Source: VAXT01 sp963850415
GTDB taxonomy: Bacteria > Actinomycetota > Thermoleophilia > Gaiellales > Gaiellaceae
DNA: 64,000 nucleotides
Reading direction: 5' to 3'
Assembly (NCBI GenBank): GCA_963850415.1
Contig: CAWKLE010000003.1
Location: 744,001-808,000, forward strand
This document shows positions 8,126 through 16,839 of this stretch, in pieces. The notes beneath the pieces were generated by a model, which worked only from the letters and a program-made list of their open reading frames with translations, ran no database searches and had not been told where the DNA came from. A program made the position numbers and the translations under genes. Each line of letters starts with the position of its first letter. The first letter of the stretch is position 1.

Positions 8126-9625
8126 GTGTCCACGCCTGCCGACCTGCGCGAGTGGATTGCGCTCCTCGAGCGCGAGGGCGAGCTCGTTCGCGTGTCGGCC
8201 GAGGTCGACCCGTACCTCGAAGTGACGGAGATCGTCGACCGCACCGTGCGCGCGGAAGGGCCGGCGCTCCTGTTCGAGCGGCCGAAGGGCGCCTCGCACG
8301 CGTTGCTGATCAACCAGTTCGGCACCGAGCGCCGCATGTGCCTCGCGCTCGGTGTCTCGAGCCTCGACGACGCAGCCGCCAAGCTCGGCTCCGTGCTCGA
8401 GATGCAGCCGCCCGAGGGCCTCGTCGACAAGGTGCGCGGGCTCAAGAAGCTGAAGTCGATCGCCGACTCGCGCCCCAAGACCGTCTCGCGCGCCGCGCAC
8501 CACGACGTCGTCCTCACCGGCGACGACGTCGATCTCGACCTGCTCCCGATCCAGCACTGCTGGCCGGGCGACCCGGCGCCGTTCATCACCCTGCCGGCCG
8601 TGATCACGCACGATCCGAAGACGGGCACGCGCAACGTCGGCATGTACCGGATGCAGAAGCTCGACTCGCGCTCGACCGCGATGCACTGGCAGTTGCACAA
8701 GGACGGGCGGATGGACTACCTGGCGACGGACGGGCGGCTCGAGGTCGCCGTTGCGCTCGGGCTCGACCCCGTGAGCGCCTACTCCGCGTCGGCGCCGCTC
8801 CCGAAGCACATCGACGAGTTCATGCTCGCGGGCTTCCTCAAGGGCGAGCCGGTCGAGCTCGTCGCTGGGAAGACGATCGACGTCGAGGTCCCGGCGAACG
8901 CGGAGATCGTGCTCGAGGGCTACGTGGAGCAGGGCGACCTGACCCTCGAGGGCCCCTTCGGCGACCACACCGGCTACTACTCGGCCGCGGAGCCGTTCCC
9001 GGTCTTCCACGTGACCGCGATGACGATGCGCTCGGACGCGATCTACCCGTCGATCGTCGTCGGCAAGCCGCCGGCCGAGGACGCGTGGCTCGGCAAGGCG
9101 ACGGAGCGGATCTTCCTGCCGGCGATCAGGATGAGCGTGCCGGAAATCGTCGACTACGACCTGCCCGTCGCGGGCGCATTCCACAACTGCGTGATCGTCT
9201 CGATCCGCAAGAGCTTCCCCGGCCAGGCGCAGAAGGTGATGCACGCGATCTGGGGCCTCGGCCTGCTCAGCCTCACCAAGTCGGTCGTCGTCGTCGACGA
9301 GCACGTGGACGTGCACGACTACGAGGAGGTCTTCTTCCGCGTAACCGCGAACGTCGATCCCAAGCGTGACGTGCTGCTCAGCGAGGGGCCGCTCGACCAC
9401 CTCGACCACGCGCCGACACGGCAGTTCTACGGCGGAAAGATGGGGATCGACGCGACGCACAAGGGCCTCGACGAGGGCACCCGCGAGTGGCCCGAGGAGA
9501 TCGTGATGAGCGAGGAGATGCGGGCGCTCGTCGACCGCCGCTGGGCCGAGTACGGGATTGCGTCGGAGCCTGGAACGACAAACGGAACCGATCGGCGTTC
9601 GTTGCGCCAATTGCTACGTCGTTGA
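8126..9625 (+). CDS. mqnL: UbiD-family prenylated-FMN decarboxylase (probable MqnL)
   Basis: 499-aa UbiD-type (de)carboxylase. The family blocks are clear: FERPKGASHALLINQFGTERRMCLALG near the N-terminus, PFITLPAVITHDPKTGTRNVGMYRMQ around the prFMN site, and EGPFGDHTGYYS (about residues 273-285) with the catalytic Glu region. FFRVTANVDPKRDVLLSEGPLDHLDHAP is in the C-terminal third. UbiD needs prenylated FMN from UbiX, which is encoded at 12273. With mqnA, mqnC and mqnE in the same run, the likely substrate is prenylated 1,4-dihydroxy-6-naphthoate, decarboxylated to demethylmenaquinol; this is inferred from context. Only the qcr genes separate it from ubiX. Start GTG at 8126. Confidence 0.9.
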   Translation: MSTPADLREWIALLEREGELVRVSAEVDPYLEVTEIVDRTVRAEGPALLFERPKGASHALLINQFGTERRMCLALGVSSLDDAAAKLGSVLEMQPPEGLVDKVRGLKKLKSIADSRPKTVSRAAHHDVVLTGDDVDLDLLPIQHCWPGDPAPFITLPAVITHDPKTGTRNVGMYRMQKLDSRSTAMHWQLHKDGRMDYLATDGRLEVAVALGLDPVSAYSASAPLPKHIDEFMLAGFLKGEPVELVAGKTIDVEVPANAEIVLEGYVEQGDLTLEGPFGDHTGYYSAAEPFPVFHVTAMTMRSDAIYPSIVVGKPPAEDAWLGKATERIFLPAIRMSVPEIVDYDLPVAGAFHNCVIVSIRKSFPGQAQKVMHAIWGLGLLSLTKSVVVVDEHVDVHDYEEVFFRVTANVDPKRDVLLSEGPLDHLDHAPTRQFYGGKMGIDATHKGLDEGTREWPEEIVMSEEMRALVDRRWAEYGIASEPGTTNGTDRRSLRQLLRR

Positions 9626-9644
9626 CGCTGGCTCCTAAGCCCGA

Positions 9645-10610
9645 TTGAATCCGCGCCACGACGTGGATCCGCATGAGGGTCAGGGCACTTCGCACGAGCC
9701 GACCCCGTCCATCTGGCCGGTCGGCTTCGCCGTTGGCATCGCCTGCATCTTCGTCGGCCTGATCATCAGCAAGATCGTCCTGGTCGTCGGCGTGGTCGTG
9801 GCCGCGATCTTCGGGTTCCTCTGGATCCGCGACGCGACGAAGCCGTTCCGCGGCGAGGAGGCGCCGGCCGAGGTCGAGCCGCCTCCGGCTCCGCGGCAGC
9901 CAGCCGGAGCCCGAGCTGCAGGCCCCGACCCCGGTGAGGGCGAGATCGTCCGCTTCCCGCGCGCGAAGTTCCTCGAGGCGACGACGCTCGGCCTGGGCGG
10001 ACTGATCGGGGTCATCGTCACCGCGCCCGTGCTCGGCTTCACGGTGCTGCCGCCCTTCATCAAGCAGGGCCACCCGAAGATCGACGTCGGCGCGATCGAG
10101 GACTTCCCCGAGAACAAGTTCGTGATCGCCACGTACATGCTCAAGCCGGCCGACGGCGAGGTCTCACGGCGGACGGCGTACATCCGCAACAACGGCCTCC
10201 TCGGCGAGAGCCCGAGCTTCACGATCCTCTCCAACCGCTGCGTCCATCTCGGCTGCCCGGTCCAGGTGAACGGCCTGCCGCTCGCGGACGAGACGAAGAC
10301 CGAGAGGACGCCGGTCAACAACGTCGTCACGCGGATCCCGACCGCGGCGGCCGCGGGCTTCGGCTGCCCGTGCCACGGCGGCCAGTACGACACCGAGGGC
10401 AACCGCACGGCCGGCCCACCCGTTCGAGCGCTCGACCGCTACGAGTTCGAGATCGTCAACGGGCGGCTCCTCCTCGGCAAGACGTTCTCGGTCTCCGACG
10501 TCGACGGGACCGGCGCCGAGGCGAAGATCCACACCTATCCGCTCGCCGGCCCCGGTCAGCACGTCGACGGGCCCGAGGCCTGGCTCTACCCGGTGCAGCC
10601 GCCCCGCTGA
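9645..10610 (+). CDS. qcrA: Rieske iron-sulfur subunit of menaquinol:cytochrome c reductase
   Basis: 321 aa. The C-terminal half is a Rieske [2Fe-2S] domain with CVHLGCPV (about residue 202) and CPCHGGQYDTEG (about 243), supplying two Cys and two His ligands and the disulfide Cys pair. Upstream are two tightly spaced hydrophobic stretches (about 24-43 and 45-62) and a third (about 112-135) just before the domain. This extended N-terminus with extra spans is typical of actinobacterial QcrA and unlike the single anchor of proteobacterial Rieske proteins. The insert between the two cluster motifs is long. Start TTG at 9645. The stop TGA shares a base with the qcrB ATG (TGATG), so the two are coupled. 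Confidence 0.93.
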   Translation: MNPRHDVDPHEGQGTSHEPTPSIWPVGFAVGIACIFVGLIISKIVLVVGVVVAAIFGFLWIRDATKPFRGEEAPAEVEPPPAPRQPAGARAAGPDPGEGEIVRFPRAKFLEATTLGLGGLIGVIVTAPVLGFTVLPPFIKQGHPKIDVGAIEDFPENKFVIATYMLKPADGEVSRRTAYIRNNGLLGESPSFTILSNRCVHLGCPVQVNGLPLADETKTERTPVNNVVTRIPTAAAAGFGCPCHGGQYDTEGNRTAGPPVRALDRYEFEIVNGRLLLGKTFSVSDVDGTGAEAKIHTYPLAGPGQHVDGPEAWLYPVQPPR

Positions 10611-11416
10611 TGGCGAAGAAGAAGCAAGGCCGCCTCCACCAGCTCCTCGAACTACTTCTCTACCCGCTGAACTGGCTCGAGGAGCGCACCTCGATCCCGG
10701 GCCACTCGGGGCTCATCGGAGGCATCAAGTACTTCCTCTTCCGCAAGGTCCCGAGCGACATCAGCTGGGGGCACACGCTCGGCTCCGCCGCGCTGACCGC
10801 GTTCATCGTGCAGGCGGTCACCGGCGTCATCCTCGCCATGTACTACACGCCGGATCCGAACTCCGCGTACGAGTCGATCCGGCACATTACGGACGACCTC
10901 ACGCTCGGCTGGCTCGTGCGGGGAATGCACCGTTGGGGCGCGAGCGTCTTCATCATCCTGCTCTTCCTGCACATGGGGCGCGTCTTCCTGTACGGCGCGT
11001 ACAAGTACCCGCGCGAGCTGAACTGGATCATCGGCGTCCTGATCCTCGTGCTGGGGATGATGGAGGGGTTCTTCGGCTACCTGCTGCCTTGGGACCAGAC
11101 GGCGTACTGGGCGACGGTCGTCGGCGTGAACCTCCAGGCGACGGGGCCGTTCGTAGGGCCGTTCCTGGGCGACGTCCTACGCGGGGGCGCCGAGATCGGC
11201 CCGACCACGCTCGCCCGCTTCTACTCGCTGCACATGCTCGTGATCCCGGGTGCGCTCGCCGGGCTGATCGGGTTGCACCTGTGGCTCGTCGTGCGCATCG
11301 GCGTCAGCTCGCCGCCGTGGTCGCCGACCGCCGCGGGACGTGAGCAGCCGGGGCCGCCGCCGCCGCCGAAGAAGGGTCTCGTCGCGCCGGCTCCGAGAGG
11401 AGCGCGGAAGCGATGA
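10610..11416 (+). CDS. qcrB: Cytochrome b subunit, b6-type N-terminal half
   Basis: 268 aa, corresponding to the cytochrome b6 half of cytochrome b with four membrane spans. Heme-ligating His pairs are in LVRGMHRWGASVFIILLFLHMGR and in FYSLHMLVIPGALAGLIGLHLWLVVR. The quinol-site region GFFGYLLPWDQTAYWA is conserved. The C-terminus is Pro-rich and basic (PGPPPPPKK...RKR), probably cytoplasmic. The second half of cytochrome b is encoded by the next gene, the split arrangement seen in b6f complexes and Bacillus QcrB/QcrC. The ATG at 10610 overlaps the qcrA stop, and the 3' end overlaps qcrC by 4 nt. Confidence 0.93.
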   Translation: MAKKKQGRLHQLLELLLYPLNWLEERTSIPGHSGLIGGIKYFLFRKVPSDISWGHTLGSAALTAFIVQAVTGVILAMYYTPDPNSAYESIRHITDDLTLGWLVRGMHRWGASVFIILLFLHMGRVFLYGAYKYPRELNWIIGVLILVLGMMEGFFGYLLPWDQTAYWATVVGVNLQATGPFVGPFLGDVLRGGAEIGPTTLARFYSLHMLVIPGALAGLIGLHLWLVVRIGVSSPPWSPTAAGREQPGPPPPPKKGLVAPAPRGARKR

Positions 11417-12273
11417 ACAGGCGCCTCGAGGCTCGCCGAGCCGAGCACGCCCGCTACAAGCAGGACGTCAAGCAGCGTGGGAAGCCCTTCTTCCCGTACG
11501 CGATGTTCCACGACACGGTCATGAGCCTGCTCGTCGTGTGCGTGATCGTCGCCCTGGCCGTGATCTGGAAGTACTCGACGCCGCACGAGGATCCGAGCTC
11601 GTCGGGCTGGCTCGGGAAGCTCTACGACGAGAAGGCCGACCCGGGGACGACGAACTTCGTGCCACGGCCGGACTGGTACTTCTACTTCCTCTTCTACCTC
11701 CTGCGGATCTTCAAGTGGCCCGAGTCGGTGCTCCTCGGCACGGTCATCATCCCGACGATCCTGATCGTGCTCCTGATCGCGCTGCCGTTCATCGACATCG
11801 GGCGCGAGCGGCGGCCGCTGCGTCGCCCGGTCGCGATGACCGCCGCGATCCTGGTGATCATCTCCATGGGCGCGCTGACCTACAAGGGCGCGGTCGCGAA
11901 GGAGCCGCTCGCCGCAGAGAACCTCGTGCTCGTTCCGAAGTGGGCTCAGAAGCAGGGGTTCGCCGGCAACCAGACGGCCGTGGACGGGGCGAAGATCTTT
12001 GCTCAGGTCGGCTGTATGAACTGCCACACGTACCTGGGGGCGGGGACGTCGAACCTGGGCGCGCCCGATCTCTCGTCGATCGGGAAGACGTCGAACCGCG
12101 GCGTCGCAGGCTTTGCGGACTACGTCGCTAACCCGTCGAAGTTCGGCAACAACGTGATGCCGCAGTTCGCCGACCTCGGGGCGGACAACCTGCGCAAGCT
12201 CGGCACGTTCCTCCAGTCCTCCGGCACGTGTAGTCCGAAGACGGACACGTGCCCCGCTGCGGGCGGGCAGTAG
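11413..12273 (+). CDS. qcrC: QcrC-like fusion: cytochrome b subunit IV plus cytochrome c domain
   Basis: 286 aa with two modules. Residues 1-165 correspond to b6f subunit IV: spans at about 38-56, 90-135 (with the PRPDWYFYFLFYLLRIF block) and 138-160. Residues 175-286 are a cytochrome c domain with one heme site, CMNCH (about 196), and the distal Met in NNVMPQF. The same fusion defines Bacillus QcrC, so with qcrA and qcrB this encodes a menaquinol:cytochrome c reductase with the c heme tethered to subunit IV. That differs from the diheme QcrC of mycobacteria. The segment after the domain has a Cys pair (TCSPKTDTC) of unknown role. The stop TAG shares its G with the ubiX GTG. Confidence 0.92.
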   Translation: MNRRLEARRAEHARYKQDVKQRGKPFFPYAMFHDTVMSLLVVCVIVALAVIWKYSTPHEDPSSSGWLGKLYDEKADPGTTNFVPRPDWYFYFLFYLLRIFKWPESVLLGTVIIPTILIVLLIALPFIDIGRERRPLRRPVAMTAAILVIISMGALTYKGAVAKEPLAAENLVLVPKWAQKQGFAGNQTAVDGAKIFAQVGCMNCHTYLGAGTSNLGAPDLSSIGKTSNRGVAGFADYVANPSKFGNNVMPQFADLGADNLRKLGTFLQSSGTCSPKTDTCPAAGGQ

Positions 12274-12863
12274 TGCGCGTCTTCCTGGGGATCACCGGTG
12301 CTTCCGGGGCGCCGTACGCCGCGCGTCTCGTCGATTCGCTGGCGGCGGCCGAGTGCGAGATCGGGCTCTGCGCGTCCGCTGCCGGGATCCAGGTCCTCGC
12401 GACCGAGCTGTACGGCGACCCGCGCTTGCCGCGCGACGAGGTGCTCGCGCGCTTCACCGAGCGGGCCGCGGACGCGGTGACGGTCTTCGACCCGCACGAC
12501 TACTCGGCGCCGTACGCGAGCGGGTCGGCGCCCGTGGACGGCTACGTCGTCTGCCCGTGCTCGATGGCGACGGCCGGGACGATCGCGACCGGGGGTGAGG
12601 CGAATCTCATCCACCGCGCCGCGGGGGTGGCCCTGAAGGAGGAGCGCAAGCTCGTGCTCGTGCCGCGTGAGACGCCGCTGTCCACGATCCACCTCGAGAA
12701 CCTGCTGACTCTGCGCCGTGCGGGGGCGACGATCCTCTTTGCCGCGCCCGGCTTCTACCACGGCGCCGAGACGGTGGACGACCTCGTCGACTTCGTGGTC
12801 GGCCGCGCGCTGGCCCAGCTCGGCCTCGAGCAGACGCTCGTCAAGCCGTGGGGCGACGAATGA
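12273..12863 (+). CDS. mqnM: UbiX-type flavin prenyltransferase (probable MqnM)
   Basis: 196-aa flavoprotein that prenylates FMN to make the cofactor used by UbiD enzymes. It begins VRVFLGITGASGAPYAARLVD, the Rossmann-like FMN-binding start of the family, and contains VCPCSMATAGTIATG and LVLVPRETPLSTIHLENLLTL with the conserved Pro-Arg-Glu-Thr-Pro motif. The C-terminus TVDDLVDFVVGRALAQLGLE is typical. GTG at 12273 overlaps the qcrC stop by one base. Its obvious client is the UbiD homologue at 8126, and together they fit the late futalosine pathway. The nearest genes downstream are menG and the polyprenyl synthase. Confidence 0.93.
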   Translation: MRVFLGITGASGAPYAARLVDSLAAAECEIGLCASAAGIQVLATELYGDPRLPRDEVLARFTERAADAVTVFDPHDYSAPYASGSAPVDGYVVCPCSMATAGTIATGGEANLIHRAAGVALKEERKLVLVPRETPLSTIHLENLLTLRRAGATILFAAPGFYHGAETVDDLVDFVVGRALAQLGLEQTLVKPWGDE

Positions 12864-12887
12864 GCCGTGTCCAAACGATCCATGTCA

Positions 12888-12900
12888 GGTGCCTGGCACC
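12888..12900. repeat. 13-bp palindrome GGTGCCTGGCACC in the ubiX-menG gap
   Basis: Perfect 6-bp arms around a central T, preceded by CCATGTCA and followed by GGACGTG. The same flanks (CCATGTC and GGGACGCG) surround the palindrome at 42695-42705, so these look like copies of one dispersed element. The 67-bp gap 12864-12930 holds nothing else evident. Confidence 0.5.
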
Positions 12901-12930
12901 GGACGTGTCTCGTGCGGACGGGGGGATTGC

Positions 12931-13615
12931 GTGAGCGTCGAGAGCGGGTCGCTTCCGTCCGAGGGCGTGCGGTCGATGTTCGACCGGATCGCGCCCGTCT
13001 ACGACTCGATGAACCGGCTGATGACGGCAGGGCTCGACCAGCGCTGGCGCCGCGAGGCGGCCGAGGCCGTCGTCAAGCCGGGCGACCGCGTGCTCGACTG
13101 CCTGCTGCGGAACGGGCGACCTCGCGATCGCGGACGCGGCAGCAGGCGGCCAGGTGACCGCGATCGACTTCTCGCGCCCGATGCTCGAGCGCGCCCGCCG
13201 CAAGGCTCCCGAGCTCGAGTGGATCGAAGGGGACGCGCTCGCCCTTCCCTTCGCGGACGAGTCGTTCGACGCGGCGACGGTCGGCTTCGGCGTCCGCAAC
13301 CTGTCCGAGCTCGACCACGGGCTCCGGGAGCTGCGCCGAGTGCTCCATCCGGGCGGCCGGCTGGCGATCCTCGAGATCACCCGACCCACGGGCCTGCTCG
13401 CACCTTTCTACCGCCTCTGGTTCGACTTCCTGATCCCGGCCGCTGGAAAAATCTTGCCGGGCGGCTCCGCCTACACGTACCTTCCGGCCAGCGTGCGTCG
13501 CTTCCCGGACCCGCAGGGACTGGCCCAGCTCATGGACGAGGCCGGCTTCGGAGAGATCCGCTGGCGAAAGTTCTCCGGTGGGATCGTCGCCCTGCACACG
13601 GGTGTCGCGCGGTGA
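12931..13615 (+). CDS. menG: Demethylmenaquinone methyltransferase (UbiE/MenG), with an apparent 1-nt frameshift
   Basis: SAM-dependent C-methyltransferase for the last step of menaquinone synthesis. The N-terminal part (VRSMFDRIAPVYDSMNRLMTAGLDQRWRR, then GDRVLDC) reads in one frame from GTG 12931. The rest (CGTGDLAIADAA, VTAIDFSRPML, GFGVRNL, RKFSGGIVALHTG) reads in the next frame to the stop at 13615. Removing one C at 13101-13102 joins the two as VLDCCCGTGD, an almost perfect SAM-binding motif I, and gives about 227 aa, the normal size. The lesion therefore sits in the SAM loop of an otherwise intact gene. I favour a sequence error over a true pseudogene because the pathway needs this step, but I cannot exclude a mutation. 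Its end overlaps the prenyl synthase GTG. Confidence 0.85.
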
Positions 13616-14523
13616 GCGCGCTCGCCACCGTCCGCGCCGCACCCGGGCTCGACGCGTACCTCGACGAGCTCGAAGATCGTCTCGCCGTGTCCGTCGGCGC
13701 CCGACCCGGGCTCGTCGCGGAGATCGGCGTCGAGGCGCTCGCCTCGGGCGGGAAGCGCATGCGCCCGCTGCTCGTCTTCCTGACGGCGGACCCCGAGGCC
13801 CAGAGCACCGTCGCCGCGGGAGTCGCGATCGAGCTCGTGCACATGGCGAGCCTCGTTCACGACGACCTGATCGACGGCGCCCAGCTGCGGCGCGGGCGCG
13901 CCTCGGTCTGGTCCGCGTACGGCCCCGATGCCGCGAGAGCCGGTGGTGTCTACCTGTTCGCGCGCGCCTTCGCCGAGCTCGCAGCGACCGGAGACGGGCA
14001 GGCCGTTGCGATCCTCGCCGATGCAGCGCTCGGGCTCGTGCGCGGCGAGAGCCTGGAACGCGCCCAGCGGCGCCGTCCGGACACCACGGTCGACGAGTAC
14101 CTCACCCGCTGCACCCTGAAGACGGCGAAGCTCTTCGAAGCCGCCTGCCTCTTGTCCAGCCGTCGCCCGGAGCTCGGCGAGTTCGGGCTCGCGCTCGGGA
14201 TTGCGTTCCAGATCGTCGACGACTGCCTCGACTGCGCGGGCCAGACCGTGGAGACGGGGAAGATCGCGGGCACGGACCTGCGGGAAGGCATTCCCACGTT
14301 GCCGCTCCTGCTCGCTGCCCAGGAGGACGAAATCGTGCGGTCCGCGCTCGCGGGCGGCTCGCTCGACGGGGCTCTGCTCCGGGTCGCGGCGAGCGGGGCG
14401 ATCGACGAAGCGCAGCAGGTCGCTCGCAGCTACGCGGAGCGCGCGCTCGCCTGCCTCGACGGCATCGAGGCGCGCGACGAGCTCGAGGCGATCGCCGAAG
14501 CCGTGGTAGACAGGACTGCGTAG
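13612..14523 (+). CDS. Polyprenyl diphosphate synthase, menaquinone side chain
   Basis: 303-aa trans-prenyl synthase. The first aspartate-rich motif is MASLVHDDLIDGAQLRRGRAS (DDLID, about residue 84) and the second is FQIVDDCLDCAG (DDCLD, about 204). GGKRMRPLL with the allylic-substrate Arg/Lys is at about 45. A KTAKLFEAAC helix (usually KTASL) and GTDLREGIPTLPLL (usually GxDLxEGKxTLP) are also present. The second motif is followed by CAGQTVETGK. Chain length cannot be read reliably, but the position between menG and mqnE points to the long-chain diphosphate attached to the menaquinone ring. Start GTG at 13612 in a GTGA overlap with menG. The stop TAG directly abuts the mqnE ATG. Confidence 0.9.
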   Translation: MSALATVRAAPGLDAYLDELEDRLAVSVGARPGLVAEIGVEALASGGKRMRPLLVFLTADPEAQSTVAAGVAIELVHMASLVHDDLIDGAQLRRGRASVWSAYGPDAARAGGVYLFARAFAELAATGDGQAVAILADAALGLVRGESLERAQRRRPDTTVDEYLTRCTLKTAKLFEAACLLSSRRPELGEFGLALGIAFQIVDDCLDCAGQTVETGKIAGTDLREGIPTLPLLLAAQEDEIVRSALAGGSLDGALLRVAASGAIDEAQQVARSYAERALACLDGIEARDELEAIAEAVVDRTA

Positions 14524-15636
14524 ATGGCGATTCTCGACCGCACCTCGACGCTCGAGCGCATCCGCGAGAAAGTCGTCGCGGGCGAGCGGCTCGATCTCGA
14601 GGACGGCCTCCTGCTCATGGAGTCGGACGACGTCCTCGCGCTCGGCGAGCTCGCCGACCTCGCGCGCCGGCAGCGCGGCGGCAACGACGAGGTCTACTTC
14701 GTCCAGAACCTGTACCTCAACCAGACGAACGTCTGCCGCGTGAAGTGCAAGTTCTGCGCCTTCGCGGTCACGCAAAAGCAGGAAGGCGCGTACACGTACA
14801 CGGCCGAGGACCTCGTCGAGGACGCGCTCCGCCAGCGCGAGCTCACCGGCTTCACCGAGATCCACATGGTCGGCGGCGAGAGCCCGCACGTCGACTTCGA
14901 CTACTACGTCCAGATCGTCGCGCAGCTGCACGAGGCGATGCCGGACGTCCACCTAAAGCTGTTCACGGCGAGCGAGATCCACCACATGTCGAAGCTCTGC
15001 GGCCTCACGCATGAAGCGGTCCTGCGCGAGCTGCGTGACGCCGGCCTCGGCTCGTTGCCCGGCGGTGGCGCGGAGGTCTTCGCGGATCGCGTGCGCCGGC
15101 TCGTCGCGCCCGGCAAGGAGCATCCCGACGAGTGGTTCGACGTCCACCGCACGGCGCACGGGCTCGGCGTCCCGACGCACTGCACGATGCTGTACGGGCA
15201 CGTCGAGACCTACGCCGAGCGGGTCGACCATCTGCTTCGGCTCCGCGACCTTCAGGACGAGACCGGGGGCTTCCTCGCGTTCATCCCGCTCGCGTTCCAT
15301 CCGGAGAACACGGTCTTCGAGCAGCGTGGTTGGAAGCACACGGCCGCCTCGGACGACCTGAAGCTGATCGCGGTCTCGCGGCTGCTGCTCGACAACATCC
15401 CGAACGTCAAGGCCTACTGGATCATGATGGGCCTGCCGCTGACGCAGATTGCCCTGCATTTCGGCGCAAATGACGTCCAGGGCACCGTCGTCCGTGAGCA
15501 GATCTTCCACGCGGCCGGCGCGCAGACCGAGACCGAGCAGAAGATCGACGAGCTGGTGCGCGTGGTCAAGGAAGCGGGCCGGATCCCGGTGCAGCGCGAC
15601 ACGCTCTACAACGAGCTGCGGCGGTGGGATGACTGA
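14524..15636 (+). CDS. mqnE: Aminofutalosine synthase (radical SAM)
   Basis: First radical-SAM enzyme of the futalosine pathway: it couples the MqnA product (3-[(1-carboxyvinyl)oxy]benzoate) with the SAM-derived adenosyl radical to give aminofutalosine. 370 aa. The cluster motif CRVKCKFC (CxxxCxxC, about residue 72) follows VYFVQNLYLNQTNV, typical of the MqnE/MqnC/CofH subgroup. HMVGGESPHVDFDYY and GGGAEVFADRVRRLVAPGKEHPDEWFDVH are characteristic of MqnE rather than MqnC. The C-terminus ends AGRIPVQRDTLYNELRRW, as in the paralogue encoded at 17177. The ATG lies directly after the previous stop. The 124-bp gap that follows (15637-15760) is GC-rich with no feature I can name. Confidence 0.96.
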   Translation: MAILDRTSTLERIREKVVAGERLDLEDGLLLMESDDVLALGELADLARRQRGGNDEVYFVQNLYLNQTNVCRVKCKFCAFAVTQKQEGAYTYTAEDLVEDALRQRELTGFTEIHMVGGESPHVDFDYYVQIVAQLHEAMPDVHLKLFTASEIHHMSKLCGLTHEAVLRELRDAGLGSLPGGGAEVFADRVRRLVAPGKEHPDEWFDVHRTAHGLGVPTHCTMLYGHVETYAERVDHLLRLRDLQDETGGFLAFIPLAFHPENTVFEQRGWKHTAASDDLKLIAVSRLLLDNIPNVKAYWIMMGLPLTQIALHFGANDVQGTVVREQIFHAAGAQTETEQKIDELVRVVKEAGRIPVQRDTLYNELRRWDD

Positions 15637-15760
15637 TGCAGAGCCGGCACGATCGGTCACAGACATGTGCGGGTTGCGCCCGTAGCCTCGGCGGCAGGGG
15701 CGCGGTCAGTGGGGTCCCCTGTTCACCCGGGCGCGCGAGTAACCGGGACGAGGCGGAGGC

Positions 15761-16078
15761 GTGACCAGCGCCGCGCGACTGTCGCTCGTTGCGTTGGCGC
15801 TCGGGCTGGCCGCCGCGGTCTGGGACTGGTTCCTGATCATCGCTCCGCAGGAGGACAAGAGCGAAGTCCGTTGGTGGTTGACTCTGGCGCCGGCTTTGCT
15901 CGTCCCCTTGCCGGTCCTCCTACCGAGATACCTCGTCCGGATCGCCTGCGCAGTCGCGATGACAGCATGGGTTTGGCTCAGCACGTTCTCGCTCGGCCCA
16001 GCGTTCATCCCGTGCCTGTTCGTGATGTGGGTCGCGTCACTCTCCACCGTCCAAGCCCCGATGGAGCGGCACGCGTGA
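15761..16078 (+). CDS. Small multi-span membrane protein, unknown function
   Basis: 105 aa with four hydrophobic stretches at about 5-27, 39-55, 58-76 and 78-95. It has no charged catalytic pattern and I recognise no family. A GGCGGAGGC Shine-Dalgarno-like stretch precedes the GTG at 15761, and the stop overlaps the mqnA GTG (GTGA), so it is co-translated with mqnA. The linkage is structural only and does not show a role in quinone synthesis. Confidence 0.6.
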   Translation: MTSAARLSLVALALGLAAAVWDWFLIIAPQEDKSEVRWWLTLAPALLVPLPVLLPRYLVRIACAVAMTAWVWLSTFSLGPAFIPCLFVMWVASLSTVQAPMERHA

Positions 16079-16839
16079 TCCGGCTCGGCCGCATCTCCTA
16101 CGTGAACATGGCGCCGGTCTTTCACCGGCTCGAGGCCGAGGTGGAGGAGGTGACGGGCGTCCCGACCGAGCTGGCGCGCAGGCTCCTCGCGGGCGAGGTC
16201 GATGTCGCGCCGATCCCGTCGATCGAATGGGCGCGGAACGCGGCGCAGCTCCGGCTCCTGCCGCGGCTCTGCGTCTCCTCCGAGGGTGCCGTCGACTCGA
16301 TTCAGCTCGTCTCGCCGAAGCCGATCGAAAAGATCCTCTCGATCGCCGTCACGCCCGAGAGCGCGACGTCGGTCGTGCTGGCGCGGATCCTCTTCCCGAA
16401 CGCGAGCCACGTTCCGCTCGAACAGCCGGCGGACGCGAAGCTGCTGATCGGCGACTCAGCGCTGCGGAGCGCGTTCGAGGACCCCACACCGCACCACGAC
16501 CTGGGGCGGCTCTGGACGGAGCGGACCGGTCTGCCGATGGTCTTCGCCGTCTGGGCCTGCGCCGATCCGCCGCCCGAGGGAGTCGAGGAGCTCGAGGACG
16601 CCCTCGTCGCCTCGGTGCGCCGCGCGCGCTCCGAGCCGGAGGTGCTCGCGCACGAGGCGATGGACCGCTACGGCTACCCGGCCGGGTTCCTGGCCCGCTA
16701 CTTCGAGAAGCTCCGCTACCGCTTCGGGCCCCGCGAGCGCGCCGCCCTGTTCACGTTCCTCGAGCTCGCCCGCGACGTCGGTGAGCTCGACCGCGTCCCG
16801 AACCTGAGGTTCGTCTACGGCGAGGCGGTGCCGGCGTGA
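16075..16839 (+). CDS. mqnA: Chorismate dehydratase
   Basis: Commits chorismate to the futalosine pathway by removing water to form 3-[(1-carboxyvinyl)oxy]benzoate. The 254-aa periplasmic-binding-protein-like fold starts VIRLGRISYVNMAPVFHRL, the family signature with the Asn that binds the substrate. DVAPIPSIEWARNA, VDSIQLVSPKPIEKI, TPESATSVVLARIL and ADAKLLIGDSALRS follow in the expected order, and GLPMVFAVWA is conserved. There is no signal peptide, as expected for the cytoplasmic enzyme. It sits between mqnE and mqnC with GTGA overlaps on both sides. mqnB, mqnD and the prenyltransferase mqnP are not in this window. Confidence 0.95.
   Translation: MIRLGRISYVNMAPVFHRLEAEVEEVTGVPTELARRLLAGEVDVAPIPSIEWARNAAQLRLLPRLCVSSEGAVDSIQLVSPKPIEKILSIAVTPESATSVVLARILFPNASHVPLEQPADAKLLIGDSALRSAFEDPTPHHDLGRLWTERTGLPMVFAVWACADPPPEGVEELEDALVASVRRARSEPEVLAHEAMDRYGYPAGFLARYFEKLRYRFGPRERAALFTFLELARDVGELDRVPNLRFVYGEAVPA

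Noticed and set aside
12718..14523. A single 601-codon open frame joining the menG region to the prenyl synthase
   Set aside because: It exists only because of the apparent extra base in menG. The real menG C-terminus is in another frame (13154-13615), and the prenyl synthase has its own GTG at 13612.
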